Assembly: GCF_000814845.2 (NCBI RefSeq)
Contig: NZ_CP010431.2
Location: forward strand, 5,208,001 to 5,272,000
DNA: 64,000 nt
Source: Pandoraea sputorum
GTDB lineage: Bacteria; Pseudomonadota; Gammaproteobacteria; Burkholderiales; Burkholderiaceae
Reading direction: 5' to 3'
Shown here piece after piece: positions 56,326 through 63,244 of the stretch. Position 1 is the stretch's first letter. The number at the start of each line of letters is the position of its first letter. The notes under the pieces were generated by a model that saw only the letters and a program-made list of their open reading frames with translations, was not told the origin of the DNA and did no database searches. Both the position numbers and the translations under genes were made by a program.

Positions 56326-56774
56326 AGAAGCCCAACGCTTTACGAGCCGCCCTGGTCGAGAACAATCCCTATCTGCGGCAGAACCCCGGCAAGCTGCACA
56401 TCTTCGTGGATCACGGTCGGCTTGAGGCCAGCAGCGAAGCGGGTAGATTGGGATCAAAAGGCGGTTCGTTTCGCTATAGCTACACGCTCAACATCATCGT
56501 CACCGACTATCCCTACGACTCGCCCACGCTGATGATGCCGATAATCGCGTGGGTCCGTGATTGGCAGCCCGAGCTGCTGGCGAATCCTGACAGGCAACGC
56601 GACGGCATCAAATTTGAGGTCGACATTCTCAACGACGCGGCCGCTGACGTCTCTATTGAAATCCAACTGACGGAAGCGGTCGATGTGCAATACGTCGAGG
56701 GCAAGCCGGTAGCGTCCTACCGTCCGGAGCCGATGCTCAGCGACCAGGTTCGTGCGTTCCTCGGAGTTGACTGA
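56322..56774 (+). CDS. R: Tail completion protein (P2 gpR family)
   Basis: The 150-residue protein starts with GTG that overlaps the Rz stop (GTGA). It includes GGSFRYSYTLNIIVTDYPYDSPTLMMPIIAWVRDWQPELL and ends DQVRAFLGVD, matching gpR. With gpS it completes the tail tube end that joins the head. Confidence 0.9.
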   Translation: MKKPNALRAALVENNPYLRQNPGKLHIFVDHGRLEASSEAGRLGSKGGSFRYSYTLNIIVTDYPYDSPTLMMPIIAWVRDWQPELLANPDRQRDGIKFEVDILNDAAADVSIEIQLTEAVDVQYVEGKPVASYRPEPMLSDQVRAFLGVD

Positions 56775-57223
56775 TGGCAGGCGACATTCGCGAGCTTGAC
56801 GCCTGGGCGGTTTCATTGCTCAACTCTCTCGATCCGACCGGCCGTCGTACGCTCGCGCGGCAGATCGCTGGTGAGCTGCGCCGCCAGCAGCAAGCACGCA
56901 TCTCAGCCCAGACGAATCCGGACGGCGAGCCTTACGTGCCTCGCAAGCCCCAGATGCGTGCAAAGGCCGGACGCGTGCGACGAAAGATGTTCACCAAGAT
57001 TCGCACAGCGCGCTACCTCAAGATCGAAGCCACGTCAGATAGCGCCGTCGTGAAATTCACCGGCGAAGTGCAGCGCATCGCGCGCGTTCATCATTTCGGG
57101 CTTCGCGACCGTGTCGAGCGGAACGGCCCGACAGTCCAATACGCAGCGCGCGAACTTCTTGGCATCACCGACGGCGACCAAGCGGCCATTGCGGACCTCG
57201 TTCTGAAGCACATCGCCAGATAG
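56774..57223 (+). CDS. S: Phage virion morphogenesis protein (P2 gpS family)
   Basis: The 149-residue protein matches gpS: LLNSLDPTGRRTLARQIAGELRRQQQARISAQTNPDG, then YVPRKP, and HHFGLRDRVER. It acts in tail completion. It overlaps gene R by one base. The next gene on the same strand, V, is 1 kb away because a minus-strand gene has been inserted between them. Confidence 0.92.
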   Translation: MAGDIRELDAWAVSLLNSLDPTGRRTLARQIAGELRRQQQARISAQTNPDGEPYVPRKPQMRAKAGRVRRKMFTKIRTARYLKIEATSDSAVVKFTGEVQRIARVHHFGLRDRVERNGPTVQYAARELLGITDGDQAAIADLVLKHIAR

Positions 57224-57228
57224 TCGTA

Positions 57229-58080
57229 TCACTGGCCTGCGGACAACCGATCAACTGCTGGAACGTGTGCCCCGAACATGCCGTGCAAACAAAAGCATGT
57301 GTGTTCGTACATCTTTCGGACATTCCTATCCCCAGACAAGATTCCATCGAAATACGTTGCGTAACCGACCAACGTCATATCGACAAAATCATTTCTGAGA
57401 TTAGCAGCGCTGCGGTTCGCAAGTGATCCTAGTGCATACAGCCTCACGCCGTGCAGGTACACTGCCGTTGCTACTCTAAATATGGGCATATTTGCGGCTT
57501 CTTTCAGTGATGCCAGACGTTTTCCCATACCCGCCGCGCCTATCATGAACGCCGTAAGCTCAAGGATGCTATTCCCGATCTTGTCTCGCATTTCGTCGCT
57601 ATATCCCGACTCGTTGCGAAACGCGGCTCGCTCTTGGGGCGAAAAAATTTCAGAAAAGGTTGTCAGCGCCTGACGCATTTCCTCCGCACCAAATTGGAGC
57701 TTCGAGAAATGTTCGCGAGCAAATTTTGCGTGCCTCTCAACTGCGCTGACGTATGCGGGATCTCCATTCACCGCCTTCTCTAGGGCATCAAGAAACTTCG
57801 GAAATTCTTCGCTCTGGGTATCATCAATTAACCTTCTTTGCAGACCGGCCAACTTGCCGTGCATGAATTTCAGCTTTCCTCCCCCCTTTAGGACGAGAAC
57901 TTGACGCGGGAAGTCCTTAAGCACCGACATTGATTCAGCCATGGTCTTGATCGCTTGGTGCTTATATGCTTCCATAGCGACAACATCAGCGAGGACTGCT
58001 AAGTTCTTGGGTGACTCTGAAAGAAACGTGCGCAGGTCATCTGTTCTCAATTGATTGCTATCAATAAGGATCTTCGCCAC
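57229..58080 (-). CDS. PIN-like domain protein (moron gene between S and V)
   Basis: The 283-residue protein starts with GTG at 58080, chosen because GGAG lies six bases upstream and the product then begins MAKILIDSNQL, the first strand of a PIN fold. Candidate metal-binding acidic residues are Asp7, Glu37 (VVAMEAYK), and Asp231/Asp234/Asp251 in NDFVDM and LSGDRNV. The middle is helical. The gene is opposite to the phage late genes, and markedly lower in GC than its neighbours, so it was probably inserted as a lysogenic-conversion gene. PIN proteins are usually RNases; an anti-phage role is inferred from position, equivalent to P2 orf30. The N-terminal extension to 58761 is only the complement of gene V. 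Confidence 0.68.
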   Translation of the reverse strand: MAKILIDSNQLRTDDLRTFLSESPKNLAVLADVVAMEAYKHQAIKTMAESMSVLKDFPRQVLVLKGGGKLKFMHGKLAGLQRRLIDDTQSEEFPKFLDALEKAVNGDPAYVSAVERHAKFAREHFSKLQFGAEEMRQALTTFSEIFSPQERAAFRNESGYSDEMRDKIGNSILELTAFMIGAAGMGKRLASLKEAANMPIFRVATAVYLHGVRLYALGSLANRSAANLRNDFVDMTLVGYATYFDGILSGDRNVRKMYEHTCFCLHGMFGAHVPAVDRLSAGQ

Positions 58081-58156
58081 CTTGCGCTCCAATAGGGATT
58101 GAATAAGTCGGGATTTTAAACAGGCGCTGCAATTTACCGCCGAAATTCCTCCGTAG

Positions 58157-58181
58157 TGTTGTGCTGGTCGCTCACACAACT
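58157..58181 (+). promoter_or_regulatory. Dyad TGTTGT-N13-ACAACT, probable late-activator site 2
   Basis: This is the same dyad as at 50805-50829, preceded in both copies by AG and with an identical 13-base spacing, but the last base of the right arm differs. It lies 44 bases before gene V and would drive the V-W-J-I-H operon, the place of promoter PV in P2. Confidence 0.65.
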
Positions 58182-58224
58182 CCAATCCGGTGACTCCTTC
58201 CCGCGCGCGCGGCATCCTGCTTTC

Positions 58225-58860
58225 ATGGATGCCGAACACAACCGACTCATCGCCAATCTGATCGCCACGGGCACCGTCGCAGAGGTCACCTATAAGCCCC
58301 TGCGTGTGCGCGTGCAGATTGGCGAGCGCCGCACCGACTGGCTCGCGTGCATTCAGCCGGCCGCTGGTCGCGTGCGCATCTGGTCCCCGCTGAGCAAAGG
58401 CGAGCAGGTCACGGTCTTCTCTCCGAGCGGCGAGACCGGCAACGGCATTGTGCTGCGTGGTCTGCCGTCTGATCTCATCCTTTCCCCGTCGGAAGATCCC
58501 AACGAGTTCCTGATCGATTTCCCAGACGGCGCGCGCATCGTCTACAACGATGCCACCAGCGCGCTCAACGCCACCGGAATGAAAACGGCGACGGTTAAAG
58601 GTAGCGAACTCGCGACGGTGGATTTTCCGAAAGCCAACTTCACCGGTGACGTACATGTAGCCGGTACGCTCACCGTCGAGAAGCTGCTGACCTACAACGG
58701 AGGGATGTCCGGACAAGGTGGCGAGGGTGGGAAGACCGTCATTCAGGGCGATATAACCCACGAAGGCGGCAAGCTGTCATCGAACGGCGTCGTTGTAGAC
58801 GAGCACGATCACGGCGGCGTCCAGCGTGGCGGCGACAACACGGATGGCCCGAACAAATGA
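58225..58860 (+). CDS. V: Baseplate assembly protein/spike (P2 gpV family)
   Basis: The 211-residue protein has the gpV start (MDAEHNRLIANLIATGTVAEV), an OB-fold region (RVQIGERRTDWLACI), a beta-helical part (TVKGSELATVDFPKANFTGDVHVAGTLTVEKLL) and the Cterminal DEHDHGGVQ with the HxH-type iron ligand of the spike tip. It punctures the outer membrane. It is the first gene after the dyad at 58157. Confidence 0.93.
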   Translation: MDAEHNRLIANLIATGTVAEVTYKPLRVRVQIGERRTDWLACIQPAAGRVRIWSPLSKGEQVTVFSPSGETGNGIVLRGLPSDLILSPSEDPNEFLIDFPDGARIVYNDATSALNATGMKTATVKGSELATVDFPKANFTGDVHVAGTLTVEKLLTYNGGMSGQGGEGGKTVIQGDITHEGGKLSSNGVVVDEHDHGGVQRGGDNTDGPNK

Positions 58861-59228
58861 CCTACCTCGGTGTAAACAAAGTCGACGGCTCGAATCTGAG
58901 CGACCTGGACCACATCAAGCAATCCGTGTCGGACATTCTGACGACGCCCGTTGGCTCACGGGTCATGCGGCGCGAGTACGGCTCCATCGTGCCCGAGCTG
59001 ATCGACCAGCCGAGCAACGACTACACCCGAATGCTGATTCAGGCCGCCTGCGTCCTTGCGATTACGCGCTGGGAGCCGCGCCTGTCTCTCACCCGACTCA
59101 CGTTCAACATCGGCACCGGCGACGACATTGGCAAGGCCACCGTGGACTTTGAGGCGGATCGCATCGACGGCGGACGCGATTCGTCGCCTGTGTCCGCCAG
59201 CATTACGTTGGGACGAGGTGTTGCATGA
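58857..59228 (+). CDS. W: Baseplate wedge protein (P2 gpW, gp25-like)
   Basis: The 123-residue protein contains LSDLDHIKQSVSDILTTPVGSRVMRREYGSIVPELID and the ending of the GPW/gp25 family. It forms part of the baseplate wedge. It overlaps gene V by four bases. Confidence 0.94.
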   Translation: MTYLGVNKVDGSNLSDLDHIKQSVSDILTTPVGSRVMRREYGSIVPELIDQPSNDYTRMLIQAACVLAITRWEPRLSLTRLTFNIGTGDDIGKATVDFEADRIDGGRDSSPVSASITLGRGVA

Positions 59229-60181
59229 GCGCTCTTATCGACTTCTCGAAGCTGCCCGCCCCTGATGTTGTCGAACAGCTCGACTTCGAGACAATCCTGA
59301 ACGCCCGGAAGGTAAGCCTGCTCTTACTGGTGCCCGAGGACATGCGTGCGGCTGTCGCGGCGACGCTTGAGCTTGAGTCTGAAATGCTGACCAAGCAGCT
59401 GGAGGAAAACAGCTACCGCGAAACAGGATGGCGCCAGCGCGTGAACGAGGCGGCTGAGGCCATCATGCTGCCGTATGCGAAAGGGAACGACCTGGACAAC
59501 CTGGTCGCCTTCTTCGAAGTTGAACGGCTGACCATTGTTCCGGCCAACCCTGACGCGAACCCGCCCATCGAAGCCGTCTACGAAGACGATGATGCGCTGC
59601 TCGAGCGCGCTCAAAACGCCTATGAGGGCCTGTCGATCGCTGGCCCGACGAAAGCGTACGAGTTTCATGCGCGCTCGGCGGACGGACGCGTGGCGGACGC
59701 GTCATGCGTGAGTCCGGAGCCATGCGACATCCTGATCACGGCCCTGGGCGCTGCCGATGACGGCACCGTTCCCGAGGAAGCGCTTGCCGCCGTCCGGACG
59801 AAACTCAGTGAAGAGGATCTGCGCCCCGTCGGCGACCGCGTTACGGTGCAGGCCGCAAGAGTCGTCCTGTATGAGATCGACGCGGACCTGATCGTGGCGG
59901 ACTCCAGCCCGGAGAAGTCGCTCCTGCTCCCGGCCGCAATGACCAACGCCAAGGCGTATGCCAAGGCACGTCGACGCCTAGGCCAGAGCATCTATCGCGC
60001 GAAGATCGACGCGGCGCTGGGCGTCGAAGGCGTGGACAACGTCGAGATCCTGCTGCCGGCCGCCAACATCGCCCGCAACAAGGAAGAGGCAGCGATCTGC
60101 ACGCGCATCACGCTACGGCTGAAACAAGAAGACGGGACGCTGCTCGGTTCGACGGTTGCGGAACTCGTGGCAGCGCAATGA
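59225..60181 (+). CDS. J: Baseplate protein (P2 gpJ family)
   Basis: The 318-residue protein begins MSALIDFSKLPAPDVVEQLDFETIL, a standard gpJ start, and includes NEAAEAIMLPYAKGNDLDNL and YEFHARSADGRVADASCVSPEPCDILIT. It builds the baseplate edge. It overlaps W and I by four bases each. Confidence 0.94.
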   Translation: MSALIDFSKLPAPDVVEQLDFETILNARKVSLLLLVPEDMRAAVAATLELESEMLTKQLEENSYRETGWRQRVNEAAEAIMLPYAKGNDLDNLVAFFEVERLTIVPANPDANPPIEAVYEDDDALLERAQNAYEGLSIAGPTKAYEFHARSADGRVADASCVSPEPCDILITALGAADDGTVPEEALAAVRTKLSEEDLRPVGDRVTVQAARVVLYEIDADLIVADSSPEKSLLLPAAMTNAKAYAKARRRLGQSIYRAKIDAALGVEGVDNVEILLPAANIARNKEEAAICTRITLRLKQEDGTLLGSTVAELVAAQ

Positions 60182-60792
60182 AGAAATCGCTTCTCCCCGC
60201 CAACGCTACTGCGCTCGAGCGTGCGGTGGCCGTCGCGCTCTCCGACATTGAGCGTGTGCCTGTGCCCCTGCGCGATCTGTGGAATCTGCGCACGTGCCCC
60301 GTCGCTCTCCTGCCGATCCTGGCATGGACAGTCTCTGTCGACCGCTGGGACGACGCCTGGCCGGAGGCGACGAAACGTGAAGTCATCCGCAAGAGCTTCT
60401 GGTTGCATAAGCGCAAGGGCACCATCACGGCGCTACGCCGTGCCGTCGAGCCGCTGGGCTACCTCATCGAGGTCATCGAGTGGTGGCAGGAAAAGCCCGT
60501 CGGCCGGCGCGGCACCTTTCATCTGCGCATCGGAGTACTCGACACCGGCATCACCGACGAGATGTTCAACGAGCTGGTGCGCGTCATTGACGACGTAAAG
60601 CCCGCCAGCCGCCACCTAACCGGAATGAATATCAGCCTCGAGCTTCGGGGCTATCAGTACAACGGCGCGGCCGCGTATTTCGGCGAGGAGCTTACGGTGT
60701 ACCCGTACACGCCCGAAGCGGTCTCCGTTGATGGCCCGGCATACGCCGGCGCTGCCGTCCACATCATTGAAACTCTGACCGTCTATCCATGA
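60178..60792 (+). CDS. I: Tail protein I (P2 gpI family)
   Basis: The 204-residue protein has the gpI landmarks VPVPLRDLWNLRTCPVALLPILAWTVSVDRWDDAWPE and KRKGTITALRRAVEPLGY. It is a baseplate component. It overlaps J and H by four bases. Confidence 0.94.
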   Translation: MKKSLLPANATALERAVAVALSDIERVPVPLRDLWNLRTCPVALLPILAWTVSVDRWDDAWPEATKREVIRKSFWLHKRKGTITALRRAVEPLGYLIEVIEWWQEKPVGRRGTFHLRIGVLDTGITDEMFNELVRVIDDVKPASRHLTGMNISLELRGYQYNGAAAYFGEELTVYPYTPEAVSVDGPAYAGAAVHIIETLTVYP

Positions 60793-62492
60793 CTGCGACC
60801 TACTTCGCTATTGCCACCGACGTTGGCAACGCCAAAGATGCAAACGCAAAGGCCCTCGGCCTGCCGCGCAAATATGTCGCGCTTGCCATTGGCGACGGCG
60901 GCGGCGATAACGCCCCCGTGCCCACCCCCAAGACGAGTCAGAAGGCGCTGCTCGGCGAATGGCGTCGTGCGCCACTGAACTCCCTCGATGTCGACCCGAA
61001 GGCACCGTCGCAGCTCATTGCGGAACAAGTCATTCCTGAGACCGAGGGCGGGAAGTGGATTCGCGAGCTGGGGCTGTACGATGAGGACGGCGACCTTTGC
61101 TACGTCTCGAACGCGCCCCCGACATATAAGCCGACGCTGCCCGAAGGCTCGGGCAAGACGCAGTCCGTGCGGATGATCCTCATCAACTCGAGCGGCGTAA
61201 ATGTCGAACTGAAGATCGACCCCAGCGTGATCCTTGCGACCCGTGAATATGCCGACAAGGCCATCACAGTCGCAATGAAGGCTCACGTCGAAGCCGCCGA
61301 CCCTCACACTCAGTACTTCCCGAAGGCCGGTGGGCTTATCACTGGCCCCGTCACCATGGGCCGTGTCACAGGCGATTTCAATTTGGACTGGCTATCCGTG
61401 TTCGGACGTATTCGCGGGGTATCGTCCACTGGAGCGCTGACGGCATCCAATGGCAAGGGGACTGGACAGACCTCTCTGCACCTGAAGCGCGAAGATGCGG
61501 ACGTCGACACGAAGACCTGGGAAATTATGCACGGTAGTAGCGGCACGTTCGCGCTGCGTGCCGTTGCTGACGATTACAAGTCGACTACCACCGTCTTCTC
61601 CGTTGATCGGCCCGCCGGCATTACGTCCGCAGTCATGCGCCTGATGCAGAGCGGCGGGCGTCTGCTTATCGCAGGATCGCCCGACGACGGCGTTAGCCCA
61701 CTTCAGGTCAAAGGTGTCGCAACGTTCGACACGCCTGCACGTGGGGACAACTCGCGCCGGGGCGCAACTACCGAATACGTGACCACCGCGTTAAAGGGCT
61801 TCCCGCCGATCTACTCCATTCAGGCGCTGCCAGCGTCGAACGTCGGGCCGATCATAGTCGCGGAGGTTGCCGAGGTCTGGGTGTGGTCCGCAACTCAGTA
61901 CTACGCCGGCTATCGGTCCCCTCTCTGCGGCCGGCCTTTGGATGGTCACACATTGGCCCCCCTTCCGAGTGAGATCGATGCCGTTGGGGGCACGCTGAGC
62001 AAGTTGGCGTACGCGTCGCTGTGGGCTTATGCACAGGAAAACGCGCTGGTTGTCGCTTCCGGTGCCTGGTCAGCCGGCATGCATCGGTTTGTGGATCTGG
62101 GCGGGGACAATTTCCGTGTTCCCGATCTGCGCAACCAGTTCCGCCGCTACACCGGCACTGACGCTGACACTGCAAATGCAAGAACGCTCGGAACGTACAT
62201 CAAGCGTGATGCCGACCAATGCAGGGCCATGAATTCAGCCTCGGTCCGGGCGGCGCCAACATCTTCGCGTTCATTGGCGGAGGCGACAAAGGGCCGTCTA
62301 GCGGGGGCGAAACATATACAACCTTCAGCAAGACATCCGGGGCTGTTTCGGACGGCAAGAACGGCACCCCTCGGGTCGGGAAAGAAACGTCGCCAACGAA
62401 CACGGCATACGCGCCACGAATCCACGTCTAAATATGCAGGCGCGGCGCATAGGCGGTGTTTGTCGGACGACTTTCCGATGACGTGCGGATGA
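60789..62492 (+). CDS. H: Tail fibre protein (P2 gpH-like) with a 3' frameshift
   Basis: The frame runs 567 residues. The N-terminus (MTATYFAIATDVGNAKDANAKALGL) is the DUF3751 fibre-anchoring domain, and a collar-like domain follows near 390-450 (LCGRPLDGHTL ... FRVPDLRNQFRRYTG). After TANARTLGTYIKRDADQ the frame becomes Arg/Ser-rich and unlike a fibre. The next frame (from 62219) encodes a proper fibre end (MQGHEFSLGPGGANIFAF ... NTAYAPRIHV) stopping at 62431. One base is missing near 62217-62220, so the gene is either broken or misread. The cut lies just inside an inverted-repeat segment that carries alternative fibre ends. Confidence 0.85.
   Translation: MTATYFAIATDVGNAKDANAKALGLPRKYVALAIGDGGGDNAPVPTPKTSQKALLGEWRRAPLNSLDVDPKAPSQLIAEQVIPETEGGKWIRELGLYDEDGDLCYVSNAPPTYKPTLPEGSGKTQSVRMILINSSGVNVELKIDPSVILATREYADKAITVAMKAHVEAADPHTQYFPKAGGLITGPVTMGRVTGDFNLDWLSVFGRIRGVSSTGALTASNGKGTGQTSLHLKREDADVDTKTWEIMHGSSGTFALRAVADDYKSTTTVFSVDRPAGITSAVMRLMQSGGRLLIAGSPDDGVSPLQVKGVATFDTPARGDNSRRGATTEYVTTALKGFPPIYSIQALPASNVGPIIVAEVAEVWVWSATQYYAGYRSPLCGRPLDGHTLAPLPSEIDAVGGTLSKLAYASLWAYAQENALVVASGAWSAGMHRFVDLGGDNFRVPDLRNQFRRYTGTDADTANARTLGTYIKRDADQCRAMNSASVRAAPTSSRSLAEATKGRLAGAKHIQPSARHPGLFRTARTAPLGSGKKRRQRTRHTRHESTSKYAGAAHRRCLSDDFPMTCG
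62168..62196 (+). repeat. 29-bp inverted repeat, left copy, in the tail fibre gene
   Basis: CACTGCAAATGC through GGAACGT is repeated exactly, in inverse orientation, at 62619-62647. It encodes TANARTLGT. Perfect identity over 29 bases with 422 bases between the copies suggests a crossover site for DNA inversion. Confidence 0.85.
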
Positions 62493-62647
62493 CCCGGGCA
62501 TTGTCGAAACTGGAGTTCACAAACAACTCGGTAGCGCCAACCGAACGGTCGAAGTATTGATCGCCTGCCTGAACGCCGAAATGTTGCCCGCTCGGACAGC
62601 GTCACCCTGCATCAGCTGACGTTCCGAGCGTTCTTGCATTTGCAGTG
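62428..62647 (-). pseudogene. Inverted alternative tail-fibre 3' end, cassette C
   Basis: Read from the right copy of the inverted repeat on the minus strand, the sequence starts TANARTLGTSADAG, meets an in-frame TGA, and then in the same frame encodes a normal fibre end (HFGVQAGDQYFDRSVG ... NTAYAPRLHI) ending with TAG at 62428-62430. This end overlaps by two bases the stop of cassette A on the plus strand, so the two ends are tail to tail. Inversion between the 29-bp repeats would exchange them. Confidence 0.75.
62619..62647 (-). repeat. 29-bp inverted repeat, right copy
   Basis: This is the exact reverse complement of 62168-62196. A shorter third match (GCATTTGCAGTGA) lies at 62851-62863 at the head of cassette B. 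Confidence 0.85.
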
Positions 62648-62656
62648 AAGCGGACG

Positions 62657-62863
62657 CTACACGTGAATACGAGGTGCATAGGCGGCGTTCACGGGCGGGT
62701 TTCGTTGCCACCCACGTTTGCCGTGGACGCTGCCGGGTAACACCCCCAGTGATCGCGCTTGCACCAGTTCCGCTCTGTACCGGTTGGGCGATTCCATACG
62801 GATGGCTGTGCGCCCGGAATTGATCAGCTTGGCCGCTGCCTAGCGTCCGCGCATTTGCAGTGA
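62657..62863 (-). pseudogene. Inverted alternative tail-fibre 3' end, cassette B
   Basis: On the minus strand this reads FTANARTLGSGQADQFRAHSHPYGIAQPV, continues in frame to ASAITGGV, and after a one-base shift finishes as HGKRGWQRNPPVNAAYAPRIHV with a stop at 62657-62659. The opening and the final YAPRIHV match the active fibre end, while the middle is different. It is a second silent variant of the fibre tip. Confidence 0.75.
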
Positions 62864-62885
62864 AAGTACCTTTAGGAGAAGCACG

Positions 62886-63242
62886 ATGGAACCCAAAACC
62901 GTTTACCAAACCGACGAACACGGACGCTTCCTGTATCCGACGACGGCCCACGAACTGTTCCTGTCACCGGGTAAATACAACGTTCCTTATGGCGCCGTCG
63001 AAACTGAGCCGCCGGACACGGAGACCGGAAAGGTGCAGAAGTGGACCGACGGCGTATGGAAGCTGGTAGAAGACAATCGAGGCAAGAGCCTCTATGTCGT
63101 CCACAGCGGCGACAAGTACTCGCTTAGCACCGTAGTAGAAATCGACGGTGAAAGCGTCACCTATCATGGCGCCGGCCCGATTCCCGCGTGGCTAGCGGAA
63201 ACGCCCCCCGTGGTCACGACACCGCTGTCTTCTGACGAGTAA
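62886..63242 (+). CDS. Tail fibre assembly-like protein (position of P2 gpG)
   Basis: The 118-residue protein (MEPKTVYQTDEHGRFLYPTTAHELFLSPGKYNVPYGA ... GKVQKWTDGVWKLVEDNRG) starts behind AGGAG. The opening resembles the N-terminal part of small fibre-associated proteins of Burkholderia P2-like phages. It follows the fibre gene and its cassettes, as fibre chaperones do. It is much shorter than P2 gpG, so the chaperone role is inference. Confidence 0.6.
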   Translation: MEPKTVYQTDEHGRFLYPTTAHELFLSPGKYNVPYGAVETEPPDTETGKVQKWTDGVWKLVEDNRGKSLYVVHSGDKYSLSTVVEIDGESVTYHGAGPIPAWLAETPPVVTTPLSSDE

Positions 63243-63244
63243 CG

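Noticed and set aside
58081..58761. N-terminal extension of the PIN-like gene to 58761
   Set aside because: This part is antisense to gene V, which has a firm family match, and the extension shows no protein signature. The GTG at 58080 with GGAG upstream gives a PIN-like start.
62219..62431. Separate small gene at the end of the tail fibre
   Set aside because: It is the out-of-frame fibre tip (ending NTAYAPRIHV), not an independent gene; its first methionine is at the frameshift.
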